64,000 nucleotides of DNA from assembly GCF_018402285.1 (NCBI RefSeq), contig NZ_JAGYJH010000003.1, forward strand, positions 434,001-498,000, given 5' to 3'. Source of the stretch: Hyphomonas sp. (GTDB lineage Bacteria > Pseudomonadota > Alphaproteobacteria > Caulobacterales > Hyphomonadaceae). Position numbers and translations under genes: made by a program. The notes under the pieces were generated by a model. That model saw nothing but the letters and a program-made list of their open reading frames with translations, had not been told where the DNA came from and did no database searches. Position 1 is the stretch's first letter; the number at the start of each line of letters is the position of its first letter. Below, piece after piece: positions 10,581-20,732 of this stretch.

Positions 10581-10608
10581 ATATGGGGAACTCTGTGTCA
10601 GGCTCAAG
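10581..10608 (-). promoter_or_regulatory. sigma32 (RpoH)-like promoter of dnaK
   Basis: Read on the minus strand there is a -35 box CTTGAG (10608-10603), 14 nt, and a -10 box CCCCATAT (10588-10581). The known RpoH consensus is CTTGAA and CCCCATnT. Transcription would begin near 10572 and leave a 5' leader of about 135 nt. No CIRCE element was seen, so HrcA probably does not act here. Confidence 0.75.
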
Positions 10609-10667
10609 AGGCCAATACAGATTTGCCCCATAGGCGCGCTCTATGACGCGGGCAACCTGTATCTATT

Positions 10668-10682
10668 TGAAAACGGTTCTCA
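10668..10682. promoter_or_regulatory. possible Fur-type 7-1-7 palindrome
   Basis: TGAAAACGGTTCTCA is a near-perfect 7-1-7 palindrome (one mismatched pair) 19 bp before the DUF2061 gene. It shares most positions with the Fur model TGATAATnATTATCA. A short palindrome of this type can arise by chance. Confidence 0.25.
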
Positions 10683-10701
10683 AAAAGAGCATTCTGGGGC
10701 G

Positions 10702-10920
10702 ATGAGATTGAGGTTTCCGCCCATGCCGCGCCCCGCCCTGAAGACGCTGACCTATAGCGTGATGCACTTTGCTGTCGCCATGACGGTGGTGTTTGCGTTG
10801 ACGCGCAGCTGGCAGGCGGCCCTCGCCATCGGCCTGATCGAGCCGCTGGTGCAGACGGTGGCCTATACGCTGCATGAGCGCGTTTGGGAGAGGCGGGGCA
10901 TCCGGGCGGCGGCGGCCTAG
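10702..10920 (+). CDS. DUF2061 small membrane protein
   Basis: The 72-aa protein matches the DUF2061 pattern: KTLTYSVMHFAVAMTVVFAL, then LAIGLIEPLVQTVAY and an ending like HERVWER. It has two predicted membrane helices. Start 10702 is used; ATG 10723 (MPRPALKT) is possible. The family has no established function. Confidence 0.8.
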   Translation: MRLRFPPMPRPALKTLTYSVMHFAVAMTVVFALTRSWQAALAIGLIEPLVQTVAYTLHERVWERRGIRAAAA

Positions 10921-11001
10921 CAGGCCCCGCTGCAACGGCAAGACTGGCCAGTGATCCGCGGCTGGGGCAGGGTGGCGTCTCAGGAAAGCTGGGAGGATTT
11001 C

Positions 11002-11922
11002 ATGCGCCTTATTGCTGCAGCTGCCGGTCTGGCAGCGCTTTCGATTGCCGTTTCTGCCTGTGGCGGCCCGGAGGCGCCCGCGGATGCGCCCGATGCGGTG
11101 GAAGCGGCTGTCGCTGAAGAGGTGGCGGCAGAGCCCGAGACAGCGGCTTCCGATACGCCGCGGCTCGAGCAACTATGGGTGGCGACGGGTTTTGACGCGC
11201 CTGAGGGCGCCGCCGTGGGGCCAGATGGCAATTACTTCATCTCGAATGTGGCCGGTGAGGGCAGCGCCCGGGACGGCAATGGCTTCATCTCCAAGGTCGG
11301 GACTGACGGGACGGTGCTGATGCAGCGCTGGGCCGAGGGTCTGGACGCGCCCAAGGGCATGGCTGTGCTGGGCGACACGCTTTACGTGGCCGACAATGAC
11401 CAGGTCGTGACATTTGATGCCCACAACGGGACAAAACAGGACACGATTGCCATCGACGGCGCCCAGTTCCTCAACGACATGACGGTCTGGAACGGGGAGG
11501 TGCTGGTGTCTGATTCCGGCACCAGCAGCATCCACCGGCTGACGCCCGAGGGGCCGCGCCTGCTGGGATATTCGACCGATTGGGCCGGGATCAACGGCAT
11601 CCTCGGGGATGGTGACCGGCTGCTGATCACGACGATGACCGAAGGCTATCTGATCGACCTGCACGGGACCGAGACAGAAAACATCATCGCGCGCGGGATG
11701 ATCGACGCAGACGGCGTGGGCCTGGTGCCGGGCGGGGGGTATCTCGTGTCGAGCTGGCCTGGGCAGATCCATTATGTCAGCGAAGACGGGCAGGTGACGA
11801 CCCTGCAGGACACAAAAGCGGATGGCGTGCTGCAGAATGATCTCTCGGTGTTCGGGGATGTGGTGATCGTGCCCAACTGGATGCCGGGGACGGTGACGGC
11901 GTGGCGGGTGGCGCGCGACTGA
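11002..11922 (+). CDS. SMP-30/gluconolactonase-like beta-propeller lipoprotein
   Basis: The 306-aa product begins with a lipoprotein signal ([20 protein letters not shown], lipobox VSAC), then an Ala/Glu/Pro-rich linker (about 22-55) and repeated propeller blades ([47 protein letters not shown]). This arrangement is seen in periplasmic SMP-30-like or NHL-like proteins. The ligand is unknown. GGGAGG lies 5 nt before ATG 11002, which decides the start over the in-frame 10951. Confidence 0.75.
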   Translation: MRLIAAAAGLAALSIAVSACGGPEAPADAPDAVEAAVAEEVAAEPETAASDTPRLEQLWVATGFDAPEGAAVGPDGNYFISNVAGEGSARDGNGFISKVGTDGTVLMQRWAEGLDAPKGMAVLGDTLYVADNDQVVTFDAHNGTKQDTIAIDGAQFLNDMTVWNGEVLVSDSGTSSIHRLTPEGPRLLGYSTDWAGINGILGDGDRLLITTMTEGYLIDLHGTETENIIARGMIDADGVGLVPGGGYLVSSWPGQIHYVSEDGQVTTLQDTKADGVLQNDLSVFGDVVIVPNWMPGTVTAWRVARD

Positions 11923-12007
11923 GGCTTGCGCCCTGCGACGCCCTGTCCGGGCGGAAAAGGATTGCCGTAAGGGAATGCGTGCCCATTTCAGGCATGGAGG
12001 TAAGTCC

Positions 12008-12712
12008 ATGTCCCACGATAAGCTGTCTGGCCCCATTTCGAGAGATACCGTGCCGCTGGAATGGCGCCACAAGCCGGGCGATATGTCAGACCGGGTGGCG
12101 TATGCCCTTACGCGGATGCTGCGCGCTTTTGCGGATCTGTTTTTCCGCAAGCGGTATGGCCATCGGGCGGTGGTGCTGGAAACGGTTGCGGCTGTACCGG
12201 GCATGGTGGGCGGGATGCTGAACCATCTCAAAAGCCTGCGACGGATGAAGGATGATGCCGGCTGGATCAGCACTTTGCTGGAGGAAGCCGAAAATGAGCG
12301 TATGCACCTTATGACGTTCATTGCGGTGGCAAAGCCCAACTGGTTCGAGCGGCTTCTGATCATCACGGCGCAGGGCATCTTCTTCAACGCCTTTTTCGTG
12401 CTCTATATCGTGCACTCCCGGACGGCTCACCGGCTGGTCGGGTATTTCGAGGAAGAAGCGGTTGTCAGCTACACCCAATACCTGGCCGAGATTGATGCTG
12501 GCCGGCTGCCCAACCCTGAAGCGCCCGAGATTGCCGTCGACTACTGGAAGCTGCCGAAGGACGCGCGCCTGCGGGACGTGGTGATCGCCGTGAGGGCGGA
12601 CGAAGCCAACCACCGGGACGTCAATCACGCGTTTGCAAATGAACTCAAAGGCGGCGACGCCCCGGGCGAGAAGCTCGCCGAGGGCGCCGACCCAAGCGAG
12701 CTTGCGCGCTAG
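12008..12712 (+). CDS. alternative ubiquinol oxidase (AOX)
   Basis: The 234-aa protein carries the AOX diiron motifs in order: [15 protein letters not shown] (first Glu), ENERMH (Glu and His), FEEEAVVSY (Glu) and [12 protein letters not shown] (Glu and His). All six metal ligands of the family are present. AOX is an interfacial membrane protein that oxidises ubiquinol and reduces oxygen to water without pumping protons, bypassing cytochrome oxidases. GGAGGTAAG precedes ATG 12008. The His of the eukaryotic EEEAIHSY signature is Val here; it is not a ligand. It is convergent with grpE. Confidence 0.92.
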   Translation: MSHDKLSGPISRDTVPLEWRHKPGDMSDRVAYALTRMLRAFADLFFRKRYGHRAVVLETVAAVPGMVGGMLNHLKSLRRMKDDAGWISTLLEEAENERMHLMTFIAVAKPNWFERLLIITAQGIFFNAFFVLYIVHSRTAHRLVGYFEEEAVVSYTQYLAEIDAGRLPNPEAPEIAVDYWKLPKDARLRDVVIAVRADEANHRDVNHAFANELKGGDAPGEKLAEGADPSELAR

Positions 12713-12722
12713 TTCGCCGGTC

Positions 12723-13292
12723 TTAGTTCGCAGGGCCGAGGCTGACCGCGACCATGGCGGCGCGCAGAGTGCGCTCGCCGATGCGCCAGCCTGGCTGGAA
12801 GAGCTGGGCGATAGTGCCGCTGGGATGCTCCGACGGGATCTGGGCCACGGCCTGATGCACGTTGGGATCAAACGGCGCGCCCGGATCGGCCGCCACCGGC
12901 ACGACGCCGTGGCGGGAAAGGGCAGTGTTGAGTTCCTTGGCTGTCATTTCGATGCCGCCGAGGAGGTTCTTCCCGGCATCCGTAAGGTTTTCACGCTCAC
13001 CATCGGGTAGGGCGTCGAGGGCGCGGGAGAGGTTGTCCGAAACGCTCAGAAGATCGGCGGCGAACCTCTCGATGGCGTAGACGCGCGCTTCGCTGACCTG
13101 GCGGTCGGCGCGCTTGCGAGTGTTGTCGAGGTCTGCCAGCAGGCGCAGGATCTGGCCGTTCATGTCGGCCTTTTCCGCTTCGATGCGGACAATCAGCTCT
13201 TCGACCGAAAGCGTGGCTTCGGTCTGGGCTTCGGGGTTAACGGCTGCGTCGAGTTCAGCGGCCTCACCCGGTTTGGTTTCGTCGCTCATCAT
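12723..13292 (-). CDS. grpE: nucleotide exchange factor GrpE
   Basis: The 189-aa protein has an acidic, disordered N-terminus, a long helix (about residues 30-100, [20 protein letters not shown]) and the C-terminal beta domain ([39 protein letters not shown]). It releases ADP from DnaK. Its ATG overlaps the hrcA stop (ATGA), giving the common alphaproteobacterial hrcA-grpE pair. Confidence 0.96.
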   Translation of the reverse strand: MMSDETKPGEAAELDAAVNPEAQTEATLSVEELIVRIEAEKADMNGQILRLLADLDNTRKRADRQVSEARVYAIERFAADLLSVSDNLSRALDALPDGERENLTDAGKNLLGGIEMTAKELNTALSRHGVVPVAADPGAPFDPNVHQAVAQIPSEHPSGTIAQLFQPGWRIGERTLRAAMVAVSLGPAN

Positions 13293-14377
13293 TTCCCATC
13301 CTTTCCGCGCCGGTGAGAGAGGATATCCCCGACCACTTTGGCGGTATAATCAACCATCGGGATCACCCTTGCATAATTGAGCCGCGTTGGCCCGATCACG
13401 CCGAGTGCCCCGATCACATGTTTCGTGCCGCCCATATAGGGTGCCACAATCACACTTGAACCGGACAGCGGAAAAAGCCTGTTTTCCGATCCGATGAACA
13501 AGCGCACGCCGCCCGCTTCGCGCGTTGTGTCGAGAATTTCAAGCAGGCTTTGCTGGCGTTCCAGCTCGTTGAACAATTGCCGCACCCGGTCGAGATCCTG
13601 GGCGGCCTTGGCGTCTTCAAGAAGATTGGCGCGCCCGCGCACGATCAGGCTGCGCCCCCGGCCGGGCGCGTCCCCGCCCCATTCGGCAAGGCCGGCCTCG
13701 ACCAAGGCAGAGGTGGCCGCGTCCAGCATCGCGCGGCGCTCCTGCAGCTCGGCGCGCACTTCGGTGGAGGCTTCGGCCAGTGTGCGGCCTTTTAGCCGCG
13801 TGGAGAGGTAGTTGCCTGCCTCGATAAGTGAGGTGGCGGGCAGGCCGTCGGGCACCTTGAGGATGCGGTTTTCCACATCGCCATCTTCGGTGACGAGGAC
13901 GCAGAGGGCGTCTCCGCCTGCCAGCGGCACGAACTCGACATGCCGGACGGCCGCGTCGCGCGCTGGAGAGGCGACGAGGCCCGCCCCGCCCGCCAGGCCG
14001 GAGAGTATGTCGGAGGCTTCGCCGAGCACGGCTTCAAGGTCTGTGCCTGCTGAGGCTAGGCGGTCGTCGATCTGTTTCTTGTCTTCCCGCGAGGGGTCGC
14101 CGTATTCGAGAAAGCCATCGACGAAGAGGCGCAGGCCCTTATGGGTGGGCGCGCGGCCAGCCGAGATGTGCGGGGCGTCGAGTAGGCCAAGCTCGGTGAG
14201 GTCGGCCATGACATTGCGGATGGAGGCGGGGGAGAGGGCAATGCCCGCCTTTGACAGGGTGCGAGATCCGACGGGCTCTCCGGTGGCCAGGTAGCCCTCG
14301 ACGATCTCCCGGAAGATGTCCCGGGAGCGTTGGTCGAGACGCTGCATGAGGCTGAGGATGTCCGATTGATCCGCCAT
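13289..14377 (-). CDS. hrcA: heat-inducible transcription repressor HrcA
   Basis: The 362-aa protein has an N-terminal winged-helix domain (about residues 8-75, [27 protein letters not shown]) and GAF-like and dimerisation regions ([47 protein letters not shown]). HrcA represses chaperonin genes through CIRCE elements with GroEL as co-factor. I see no CIRCE inverted repeat in this window, so its targets are probably elsewhere. It is coupled to grpE. Confidence 0.95.
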   Translation of the reverse strand: MADQSDILSLMQRLDQRSRDIFREIVEGYLATGEPVGSRTLSKAGIALSPASIRNVMADLTELGLLDAPHISAGRAPTHKGLRLFVDGFLEYGDPSREDKKQIDDRLASAGTDLEAVLGEASDILSGLAGGAGLVASPARDAAVRHVEFVPLAGGDALCVLVTEDGDVENRILKVPDGLPATSLIEAGNYLSTRLKGRTLAEASTEVRAELQERRAMLDAATSALVEAGLAEWGGDAPGRGRSLIVRGRANLLEDAKAAQDLDRVRQLFNELERQQSLLEILDTTREAGGVRLFIGSENRLFPLSGSSVIVAPYMGGTKHVIGALGVIGPTRLNYARVIPMVDYTAKVVGDILSHRRGKDGK

Positions 14378-14432
14378 GCATCTGGATTAAGCGCGGTAGA
14401 TGCGCGGTACAATAGCGTTGATGGCGCGCGCC

Positions 14433-15146
14433 CTAGATGGTGAGGCCCGTTCCGGCCTCCCGGTCGCTGGCTTTACGCCAGGCGAAGTAGGAGTAGATAG
14501 CAGAGATCAAGGCCGCGGACACAATCAGAACCGTGAGTTGAAGGGCCAGCCAGATGCCGCTGAAGAGGAAGGCGCCCACCATACCGAGCGCGCCCGCCGC
14601 CATGAACAGCGGCCCAGCGAGGCGGTGGGTCTTCTCCCAGGCGATATCTGACGACAGGGTCCAGGGTGTGCGGACGCCGAATATGAAGCTGGAGCGTGTC
14701 TTGGGCAGGTAGTTGCCGATGACGATGAAGAGGGCGCCGCAGGCGGCGATCACCAGCCGCACCATTGTGCCGGAATAGACCGTCTCGGAGCCGGTCCCCA
14801 GCATGCCGAGCGCAATGCCGCCCTGCAGGAAGGTATAGAGCAACAGGACGCCGATCCAGGTGGCCAGGTAGGCCCGCCGCCCGGTTTCGATATTGCGCTT
14901 GCGCGGATCGATCTGCGGGACGAGGGCGAGGAGGAGACCAGTCAGGAGCACCGTGCCCGGAAGGATGAGCAGGTAGACCCAGGCGTCGCTCTTCTCGGCG
15001 AACTGGTCTGGCTGGCCGTCCGGGCCCCAGTGAATCGGAATGCTGCCGGTTTCCGGCAAGGCGGTCCAGGCCGTGTAAGCGATGCCGGACGTGAGCAGAA
15101 AGGCGATGGCCGAAGCAATTAGTCCGGTGCGGATATAGGGTTTCAT
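14433..15146 (-). CDS. SdpI-like multi-helix membrane protein (DUF1648 plus SdpI domains)
   Basis: The 237-aa protein has about six membrane helices. The N-terminal part shows the DUF1648 signature (LPETGSIPIHWGPDGQPD) and the C-terminal part the SdpI signature (NYLPKTRSSFIFGVRTPWTLSSDIAWEKTHRL, cited in pieces). In Bacillus, SdpI gives immunity to the SdpC toxin and sequesters the repressor SdpR. The start overlaps the upstream ArsR-type gene as ATGA. No SdpC-like toxin gene is seen nearby, so a role in envelope stress or immunity is only inferred. Confidence 0.82.
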   Translation of the reverse strand: MKPYIRTGLIASAIAFLLTSGIAYTAWTALPETGSIPIHWGPDGQPDQFAEKSDAWVYLLILPGTVLLTGLLLALVPQIDPRKRNIETGRRAYLATWIGVLLLYTFLQGGIALGMLGTGSETVYSGTMVRLVIAACGALFIVIGNYLPKTRSSFIFGVRTPWTLSSDIAWEKTHRLAGPLFMAAGALGMVGAFLFSGIWLALQLTVLIVSAALISAIYSYFAWRKASDREAGTGLTI

Positions 15147-15439
15147 TCGGCTGCCTCCTTAAGGTCGTCATCGCCATTGTCGCGGCCGAGCAGCCCGAGC
15201 AGGGCGGTGGCCGCGTCTTCCAGAACGCTTGTGTTCACGCGGTAGAGGATCTGGTTTCCCTGCCGCTCGGCGGTAATCAGCTCGGCCTCCTTCAGCACCG
15301 CCAGATGGCGGCTCATGGTCGGCCAGCTTGCCTCGAACTCTGCGGCAAGGTCTCCGGCGAGGCGGGGACCCTTGCGCAGCAGGGCGAGAAGCTGCCGGCG
15401 GGCCGGATGGGCCAGGGCTTTGAAGACGCTGTTTTCCAT
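15143..15439 (-). CDS. ArsR/SdpR-type winged-helix repressor
   Basis: The 98-aa protein has an ArsR fold (ALAHPARRQLLALLRKGP; SWPTMSRHLAVLKEAELIT; YRVN). No metal-binding cysteines are present, which agrees with the SdpR branch rather than metal sensors. It is coupled to the SdpI-like gene. There is no clear Shine-Dalgarno sequence before its ATG, and the predicted promoter ends only a few bases upstream, so the mRNA may be leaderless. A strong palindrome covers that promoter and is probably its own operator. Confidence 0.85.
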   Translation of the reverse strand: MENSVFKALAHPARRQLLALLRKGPRLAGDLAAEFEASWPTMSRHLAVLKEAELITAERQGNQILYRVNTSVLEDAATALLGLLGRDNGDDDLKEAAE

Positions 15440-15442
15440 GCC

Positions 15443-15464
15443 TGCTAATTAGCAATTATGCTAA
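15443..15464. promoter_or_regulatory. operator/promoter of the SdpR-SdpI pair
   Basis: TGCTAATTAGCA (15443-15454) is a perfect 12-bp palindrome. TTAGCA (15449-15454) also pairs with TGCTAA (15459-15464), so three half-sites overlap. On the minus strand TTGACC (15475-15470) and GCTAAT form a 16-nt-spaced sigma70-like promoter whose -10 is inside the palindrome. Binding of the ArsR-type protein would block transcription. Confidence 0.6.
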
Positions 15465-15537
15465 TCTCTGGTCAAGCGCTGTTTTCGGTTTTGGCTAAAT
15501 AGTTTTGTTAAGCGCCCCGGGCCGGGCCCGCGCGAGG

Positions 15538-17208
15538 TCAGTTCAGGCCTTCGATCTGGCCCTGATCGTTAAGGTGTATGTGTTCGGCGGCGGGGCGGCG
15601 GGGCAGGCCGGGCATCGTCATGATGTCGCCGCAGATGGCGACGACGAAGCCCGCCCCGGCAGCGAGGCGCACTTCGCGCAGGCGCACGACATGGCCTTCG
15701 GGGGCGCCCAGCAGGGCGGGGTCTGTCGAGAAGCTGTACTGGGTCTTGGCCATGCAGACGGGCAGGTGGCCGAAGCCGGCCTTTTCCCAGGCGGCGAGCT
15801 GGTTTTTGACGGCGCGGGTGGCCTCCACGCGGCCTGCACGGTAGATCGATTTTGCGACGGTCTCGATCTTTTCCAGCAGCGGCATGTCATCAGGGTAGAG
15901 CGGCTTGAAGGCGGCTTCGCCCTTTTCGATGAGGGCAACGACGCCGCGCGCGAGGTCTTCGGTACCTTTTCCGCCTTCGGCCCAATGGGTGCAGAGCGCG
16001 ACCGGTACGGAGAGTTTCTCGCAACTGACCTGAAGCGCGTGGACTTCGCCTTCGGTGTCGGTGGTGAAGCGGTTGATAGCGACGATGACCGGCAGGCCGA
16101 AGCTGCGCAGGTTATCGATATGGCGGGCGAGATTGGCGAGGCCTTTTTCGAGCGATTCATAGCTGACCCGGCCAAGCTCGGCCTTGGCGAGGCCGCCATG
16201 CATTTTCAGGGCACGGATGGTAGCGACCAGTACCACGGCGTCTGGCGCAAGGCCCGCCTGGCGGCATTTGATGTTGAGGAATTTTTCGGCGCCAAGGTCT
16301 GCGCCAAAGCCGGCTTCGGTGACGACATAGTCGGCCATCTTGAGGGCCGCGCTTGTGGCCATGACAGAGTTGCAGCCATGGGCGATGTTGGCGAAGGGGC
16401 CGCCATGCACGAGGCAGGGATTATTTTCGAGCGTCTGGACAAGGTTTGGCAGCATCGCGTCGCGCAGGAGCGCCATCATTGCGCCGGTGGCCTTGATGTC
16501 GGCGGCGGTGACAGCTTCCTTCTCGCTTGTGTAGCCGACGATGATTCGGGATAGGCGGGCTTCGAGGTCTGCTGCGTCGGTTGCGAGGCAGAGGATGGCC
16601 ATCACTTCGGAGGCGACGGTGATGTCGAAGCCGGTTTCGGACGGGCTGCCATTGCTGGGGCCGCCGAGGCCGGAGACAATATTCCTCAGGCTACGGTCGT
16701 TCATGTCCATCACGCGGCGCCAGCTGGTGCGAACGGCCTCAAGCTTTGGCTCGCCGCCCCAGTGGATGTGGTTGTCGACAAGGGCGGAGAGGAGATTGTG
16801 CGCTGAGGTGATGGCGTGGAAGTCGCCGGTGAAATGCAGGTTGATGTCTTCCATCGGGACGATCTGGGCGAGGCCTCCGCCGGTGGCGCCGCCTTTCATG
16901 CCGAAGCAGGGGCCCAGCGATGGCTCGCGCAGGCAAAGGAGGGTGTCTGCGCCGATGCGGTTCATCGCGTCAGCCAGGCCAATGGAGGTGGTGGTCTTGC
17001 CTTCGCCGGCGGGGGTCGGGTTTATGGCGGTGACGAGGATCAGCTTGCCGGAAGGCTTGTTCGCAAGGCTGGCGAGATGGGCGGCAGAGATCTTCGCCTT
17101 GTCATGGCCGTAGGGGATGAGGTTTTCCGGCGCGACACCAATCTTTGCGGCGACCTCCTGGACCGGGATTTTCTTCGCGCTACGCGCAATCTCGATATCG
17201 CTCGCCAT
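15538..17208 (-). CDS. fhs: formate-tetrahydrofolate ligase
   Basis: The 556-aa protein is full length, with the nucleotide-binding loop [18 protein letters not shown] (about residue 66), [20 protein letters not shown] (about 93) and the family segments [13 protein letters not shown] and [18 protein letters not shown]. It makes 10-formyl-THF from formate, ATP and THF. With folD (60414) it gives a route between formate and C1-folate pools. GGAGG lies 8 nt before the ATG. It is divergent from rph. Confidence 0.97.
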   Translation of the reverse strand: MASDIEIARSAKKIPVQEVAAKIGVAPENLIPYGHDKAKISAAHLASLANKPSGKLILVTAINPTPAGEGKTTTSIGLADAMNRIGADTLLCLREPSLGPCFGMKGGATGGGLAQIVPMEDINLHFTGDFHAITSAHNLLSALVDNHIHWGGEPKLEAVRTSWRRVMDMNDRSLRNIVSGLGGPSNGSPSETGFDITVASEVMAILCLATDAADLEARLSRIIVGYTSEKEAVTAADIKATGAMMALLRDAMLPNLVQTLENNPCLVHGGPFANIAHGCNSVMATSAALKMADYVVTEAGFGADLGAEKFLNIKCRQAGLAPDAVVLVATIRALKMHGGLAKAELGRVSYESLEKGLANLARHIDNLRSFGLPVIVAINRFTTDTEGEVHALQVSCEKLSVPVALCTHWAEGGKGTEDLARGVVALIEKGEAAFKPLYPDDMPLLEKIETVAKSIYRAGRVEATRAVKNQLAAWEKAGFGHLPVCMAKTQYSFSTDPALLGAPEGHVVRLREVRLAAGAGFVVAICGDIMTMPGLPRRPAAEHIHLNDQGQIEGLN

Positions 17209-17295
17209 TGTTGAATTCCTCCCACACGCAGCCCCGATGTAGACAGGCGCTGCAAAACCCGCAAATCAGACCTTCAGCTAGAAGGATTCCCCGAG

Positions 17296-18024
17296 ATGCC
17301 AAATCTTGTCCGCCCGACGGGCCGTGCTTTTGACGAGCTGCGCCCGGTTTCGCTCGAAACCAATGTAACCCGCTATGCCGAAGGTTCGTGCCTCGCCAAG
17401 TTCGGCCATACGCATGTGCTGTGCACTGCGAGCTGGGAAAAGGGCGTGCCTGGCTGGATGAAGGGCAAGGGCGAAGGCTGGGTGACGGGCGAGTACGGCA
17501 TGCTGCCGCGCGCGACGCATACGCGCGGGCGCCGCGAAGCGGCGGCTGGCAAACAGTCTGGCCGCACGCAGGAAATCCAGCGCTTGATCGGGCGCTCGCT
17601 GCGCTCGGTTGTCGACCTCAAGGCGCTCGGCGAAAACACGATTACGATCGACTGTGATGTGGTGCAGGCCGATGGCGGCACGCGCACGGCCTCAATCACC
17701 GGCGGCTTTGTGGCCCTCGCCATGGCCTGTCGTTACCTTCAGACCGAAGGCGTGATCAAGGCGAGCCCGATCCAGAAACAGGCCGCGGCGATCTCCGTAG
17801 GTCTCTTCCAGAACCATCCGGTTCTGGATGTCGATTATCCGGAAGATTCCGACGGCGAAGCCGACATGAATGTCGTGATGAGTTCCGATGGCGGGTTCAT
17901 CGAGGTGCAGGGCACGGGCGAGTCGCGGCCGATGAGCCGGGCCGAGCTCGACGAGATGATGCGCCTCGCGGAGAAGGGCTGCACCGAGCTGTTTGCAGCG
18001 CAGCGGGCCGCGCTGGGGCTCTGA
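17296..18024 (+). CDS. rph: ribonuclease PH
   Basis: The 242-aa phosphorolytic exoribonuclease starts [19 protein letters not shown] and contains [33 protein letters not shown] and the acidic metal-site region [16 protein letters not shown]. It trims tRNA 3' ends as a hexamer. rph, rdgB and hemW in one neighbourhood is a familiar arrangement. Confidence 0.97.
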   Translation: MPNLVRPTGRAFDELRPVSLETNVTRYAEGSCLAKFGHTHVLCTASWEKGVPGWMKGKGEGWVTGEYGMLPRATHTRGRREAAAGKQSGRTQEIQRLIGRSLRSVVDLKALGENTITIDCDVVQADGGTRTASITGGFVALAMACRYLQTEGVIKASPIQKQAAAISVGLFQNHPVLDVDYPEDSDGEADMNVVMSSDGGFIEVQGTGESRPMSRAELDEMMRLAEKGCTELFAAQRAALGL

Positions 18025-18027
18025 GGC

Positions 18028-18267
18028 CTATTCAGCGGCGACTTGTCTCTCGTCTTCTTCGCCTTCGGTGTCGAAGACGAGGAGGTCGCCAGGCTGGCAT
18101 TTGAGTTCACGGCACAGCGCTTCAAGGGTGGAGAAGCGGATCGCCTTGGCCTTGCCGGTTTTCAGGATCGACAGGTTGGCGAGGGTTACGCCCACACGTT
18201 CCGAGAGCTCGGTCAGCGACATGCGCCGCTCCAGAAGCACACGGTCGAGGGTCACGCGAATGGTCAT
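18028..18267 (-). CDS. XRE-family HTH regulator (YozG-like)
   Basis: The 79-aa protein is almost entirely a Cro/C1 helix-turn-helix (MSLTELSERVGVTLANLSILKTGKAKAIRFSTLEALC, cited as the region of residues 16-52) with an acidic C-terminal tail. Single-domain regulators of this type often stand next to DUF2975 membrane genes, as here (15 nt gap). It probably controls its own operon. Confidence 0.85.
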   Translation of the reverse strand: MTIRVTLDRVLLERRMSLTELSERVGVTLANLSILKTGKAKAIRFSTLEALCRELKCQPGDLLVFDTEGEEDERQVAAE

Positions 18268-18282
18268 GGCCTTCAGTGCTCC

Positions 18283-18813
18283 TCAGATCGTCATTTTTTC
18301 TTCGTCACGAAGGCGAGTGCCTTCACGGAAGACTTGGGAAAGGATGAACAGCGCCGCCACGGAAATCCACAGTATGAGCTGGGTAGAGAGCTTGGGGGGC
18401 GCGTCTCCGACAAGGCTCGGCATGGCGCGGACAACAAGAAGGGTGGCAATCCGGATGATCTCCATTGCCGCAATCGCAATACCGATGCGCGAAAGCCGCC
18501 CGGCATTCTCCGGCACGAAGGGATCGCCCTCCACCAGGGTCAGCAGGATGCGGCGCATCTGGATACAGATGAAGATCACGCCCGGCACGATGACGCAGAG
18601 CAGGCCCAGCGCGATGACGAAGCTGCCCGGCGACACGCCGTCTGCGAGCGCTTCGATCCCGGGAAGGGAGGCTTCGCCATTCGAGAGACTGGCGATAAGG
18701 CCGAGGCTGAGTACGGGAATGCCGATAATGCCGAATGCCCCGGCAATCCACATTGCGACGGTGACCAGTATGGTCATCGCCTCTGCCATCGAATTCCGGC
18801 CTGTCTTTGTCAT
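18283..18813 (-). CDS. DUF2975 membrane protein
   Basis: The product of about 176 aa has four membrane helices (about residues 13-45, 66-92, 110-140, 148-168) and the DUF2975 landmark DPFVPENAGRLSRIGIAI. ATG 18813 follows AAAAGG by 6 nt; GTG 18828 and ATG 18789 are alternatives. It is paired with the XRE regulator downstream. The function of the family is unknown. Confidence 0.8.
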   Translation of the reverse strand: MTKTGRNSMAEAMTILVTVAMWIAGAFGIIGIPVLSLGLIASLSNGEASLPGIEALADGVSPGSFVIALGLLCVIVPGVIFICIQMRRILLTLVEGDPFVPENAGRLSRIGIAIAAMEIIRIATLLVVRAMPSLVGDAPPKLSTQLILWISVAALFILSQVFREGTRLRDEEKMTI

Positions 18814-18956
18814 ACCCGGCCTTTTCACCCCGTTCGGTTGATGGTTTATGAAACAGAACTTTGCCAGTGCGCTGTCCCGTTATTACCGAATAACGATATA
18901 TGTATTCCCGCATAAAGCAAGAATGGAGCCACATTACTGTGAATAATGCTACGGCT

Positions 18957-19556
18957 ATGCCCCGCCTTGTGCCCGGAAAACTCGTGGCAGCTACACACAA
19001 CAGAGGCAAGGTGTCCGAACTGAAAGATCTGTTCGTGCCCCATGGTTTTGAGGTGGTTTCGGCCATTGAGCTTGATCTGGCCGAGCCGGAAGAAACCGAG
19101 GATAGCTTTGCAGGCAACGCTTTGTTGAAGGCGCGGGCCGCGGCTCTGGCGACGGGATTGCCGGCGCTGTCAGATGATTCGGGGCTGGCAGTGACCGCTC
19201 TGGGCGGGCAACCTGGCATCTATTCGGCCCGCTGGGCTGGGGAGCCGCGGGATTTCTACAAGGCAATGGAAAAAGTCGAGGCGGAGCTCCAGGCATCAGG
19301 CTCGGCTGACCGGTCGGCCAAATTCGTCTGCGCGCTGGCGGTCGCCTGGCCGGACGGGAAGGAAGCTGTCTATGAGGGCGAGGTTTACGGGAACCTTGTC
19401 TGGCCGCCGCGTGGCGAGAAGGGTTTTGGCTATGACCCCGTATTCGTGGCCGAGGGCGAGACAATGACATTTGGTGAAATGGCGCCTGAGCGCAAACATG
19501 CGATGAGCCACCGGGCCCGCGCGGTCGAGAAGCTGCGCGCGGCGCTGCTCGCATGA
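18957..19556 (+). CDS. rdgB: non-canonical purine NTP pyrophosphatase RdgB
   Basis: The 199-aa protein shows [17 protein letters not shown] at the N-terminus, TFEENA-like [12 protein letters not shown] (about residue 50), [22 protein letters not shown] (about 72; cited around the DDSGL core) and the C-terminal GFGYDPVF and HRARA motifs. It hydrolyses dITP/XTP to keep them out of DNA. ATG 18957 fits the family N-terminus; GTG 18939 with GGAG 10 nt upstream is an alternative. It overlaps hemW by 4 bases. Confidence 0.95.
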   Translation: MPRLVPGKLVAATHNRGKVSELKDLFVPHGFEVVSAIELDLAEPEETEDSFAGNALLKARAAALATGLPALSDDSGLAVTALGGQPGIYSARWAGEPRDFYKAMEKVEAELQASGSADRSAKFVCALAVAWPDGKEAVYEGEVYGNLVWPPRGEKGFGYDPVFVAEGETMTFGEMAPERKHAMSHRARAVEKLRAALLA

Positions 19557-20725
19557 CCCAGGTATTTGCGCCCTTCGGTCCGCATTTCGGCTTCGGCCTT
19601 TACATACACTGGCCCTATTGCACACGGATCTGTCCGTATTGTGATTTCAACGTCTACGCCGCCAAGGACCGGGCGACCGAGCCGCTGGTCACCGCGATTG
19701 CCGATGACATCCGCAGCCACCGGCGCAAGCTGCCCCAGCACCGGGCGCTGGACACGGTCTATTTTGGCGGGGGCACGCCCGCCTTGTTGAAACCGGAGCA
19801 GGTGGCGGTAATCCTGAAGGCTGCCTCAGATACGTTTAGCATCAAGGCCGGCGCGGAAATAACGCTGGAGGCCAATCCCAACGATATTCTGAGGGCGGAT
19901 CTTCTGGCCCTGCGGGCGGCGGGCGTGACGCGCCTGTCGATCGGTGTCCAGTCGATGCGGGATTCGGCTCTGGCATTCCTGGGGCGAGACCATACCGCCG
20001 AGGCAGGCGGCGAGGCGGTCAAGCGCGCGCTGAAAGTGTTCGAGTCCGTTTCGATGGACCTGATCTATGCGCGGCCCGGCCAGTCTCCGGCAAACTGGGA
20101 GGCAGAGCTTGCCGATGCGCTGGCGCTCGAGGCGCCCCACCTCTCGCTCTATGAACTGACATTTGAGCCCGCGACCGCTTTTGGTATGGCCGCGGCGCGC
20201 GGTGATATTGTTCCGATGCCGGATGATGCGCAGGCCGACCTTTACGAGCTGACCCAGCAGATGACGGCGCGGGCCGGGCTTCCGGCATATGAAGTGTCCA
20301 ATCACGCGGCTTCACCCGCACATCAGTCGCGGCACAACCTCATCTACTGGCGGGGCGGGGACTGGATCGGGGCAGGCCCCGGCGCGCATGGGCGGGTGTC
20401 TGTGGCGGGAAACCGCTATGCCACCGAGGCCGAGAAGCGGCCGGAAGCCTATATGGCCGGCGTGCAGATGCTGCAGGAAGGCTGGGCGGACGCGGCGAAA
20501 CTGCCGCCGCTGGACATAGCCCGGGAACTCCTGGCGATGGGCCTGCGCGCAGCCGAAGGCGTGGACCTGCGCCGGGTGGAGCTTGTTTCCGGCAAGCGGG
20601 TGCCGCGCGACAAGATCGACGTGTTCACCGAACAGGGCTGGGTGAAACTTCAGGGATCTGAGCTTTCGTTGACCGAGAGCGGGCGGCTGCTGGCCGACGC
20701 GCTGACGGCGCAGCTCGCGCCCTGA
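19553..20725 (+). CDS. hemW: radical SAM heme chaperone HemW
   Basis: The 390-aa protein has [18 protein letters not shown], that is CxxxCxxC plus the extra Cys-Phe of the HemW/HemN group (about residues 17-35), the SAM-binding GGGTPA (about 69), and [10 protein letters not shown] and RLSIGVQSM. HemW hands heme to respiratory proteins and lacks the extra N-terminal segment of true HemN oxidases. It is coupled to rdgB through ATGA. Confidence 0.94.
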   Translation: MTQVFAPFGPHFGFGLYIHWPYCTRICPYCDFNVYAAKDRATEPLVTAIADDIRSHRRKLPQHRALDTVYFGGGTPALLKPEQVAVILKAASDTFSIKAGAEITLEANPNDILRADLLALRAAGVTRLSIGVQSMRDSALAFLGRDHTAEAGGEAVKRALKVFESVSMDLIYARPGQSPANWEAELADALALEAPHLSLYELTFEPATAFGMAAARGDIVPMPDDAQADLYELTQQMTARAGLPAYEVSNHAASPAHQSRHNLIYWRGGDWIGAGPGAHGRVSVAGNRYATEAEKRPEAYMAGVQMLQEGWADAAKLPPLDIARELLAMGLRAAEGVDLRRVELVSGKRVPRDKIDVFTEQGWVKLQGSELSLTESGRLLADALTAQLAP

Positions 20726-20732
20726 GGCGATC

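Noticed and set aside
9617..10633. 338-codon frame antisense to dnaK
   Set aside because: Shadow of the dnaK coding strand, for the same reason as the other antisense frames.
13289..14377. CIRCE element expected near hrcA/grpE/dnaK
   Set aside because: I looked for TTAGCACTC-n9-GAGTGCTAA on both strands near these genes and saw none; the dnaK upstream region has a sigma32-like promoter instead.
15505..16554. 349-codon frame antisense to fhs
   Set aside because: Shadow of fhs; no domain pattern and biased composition.
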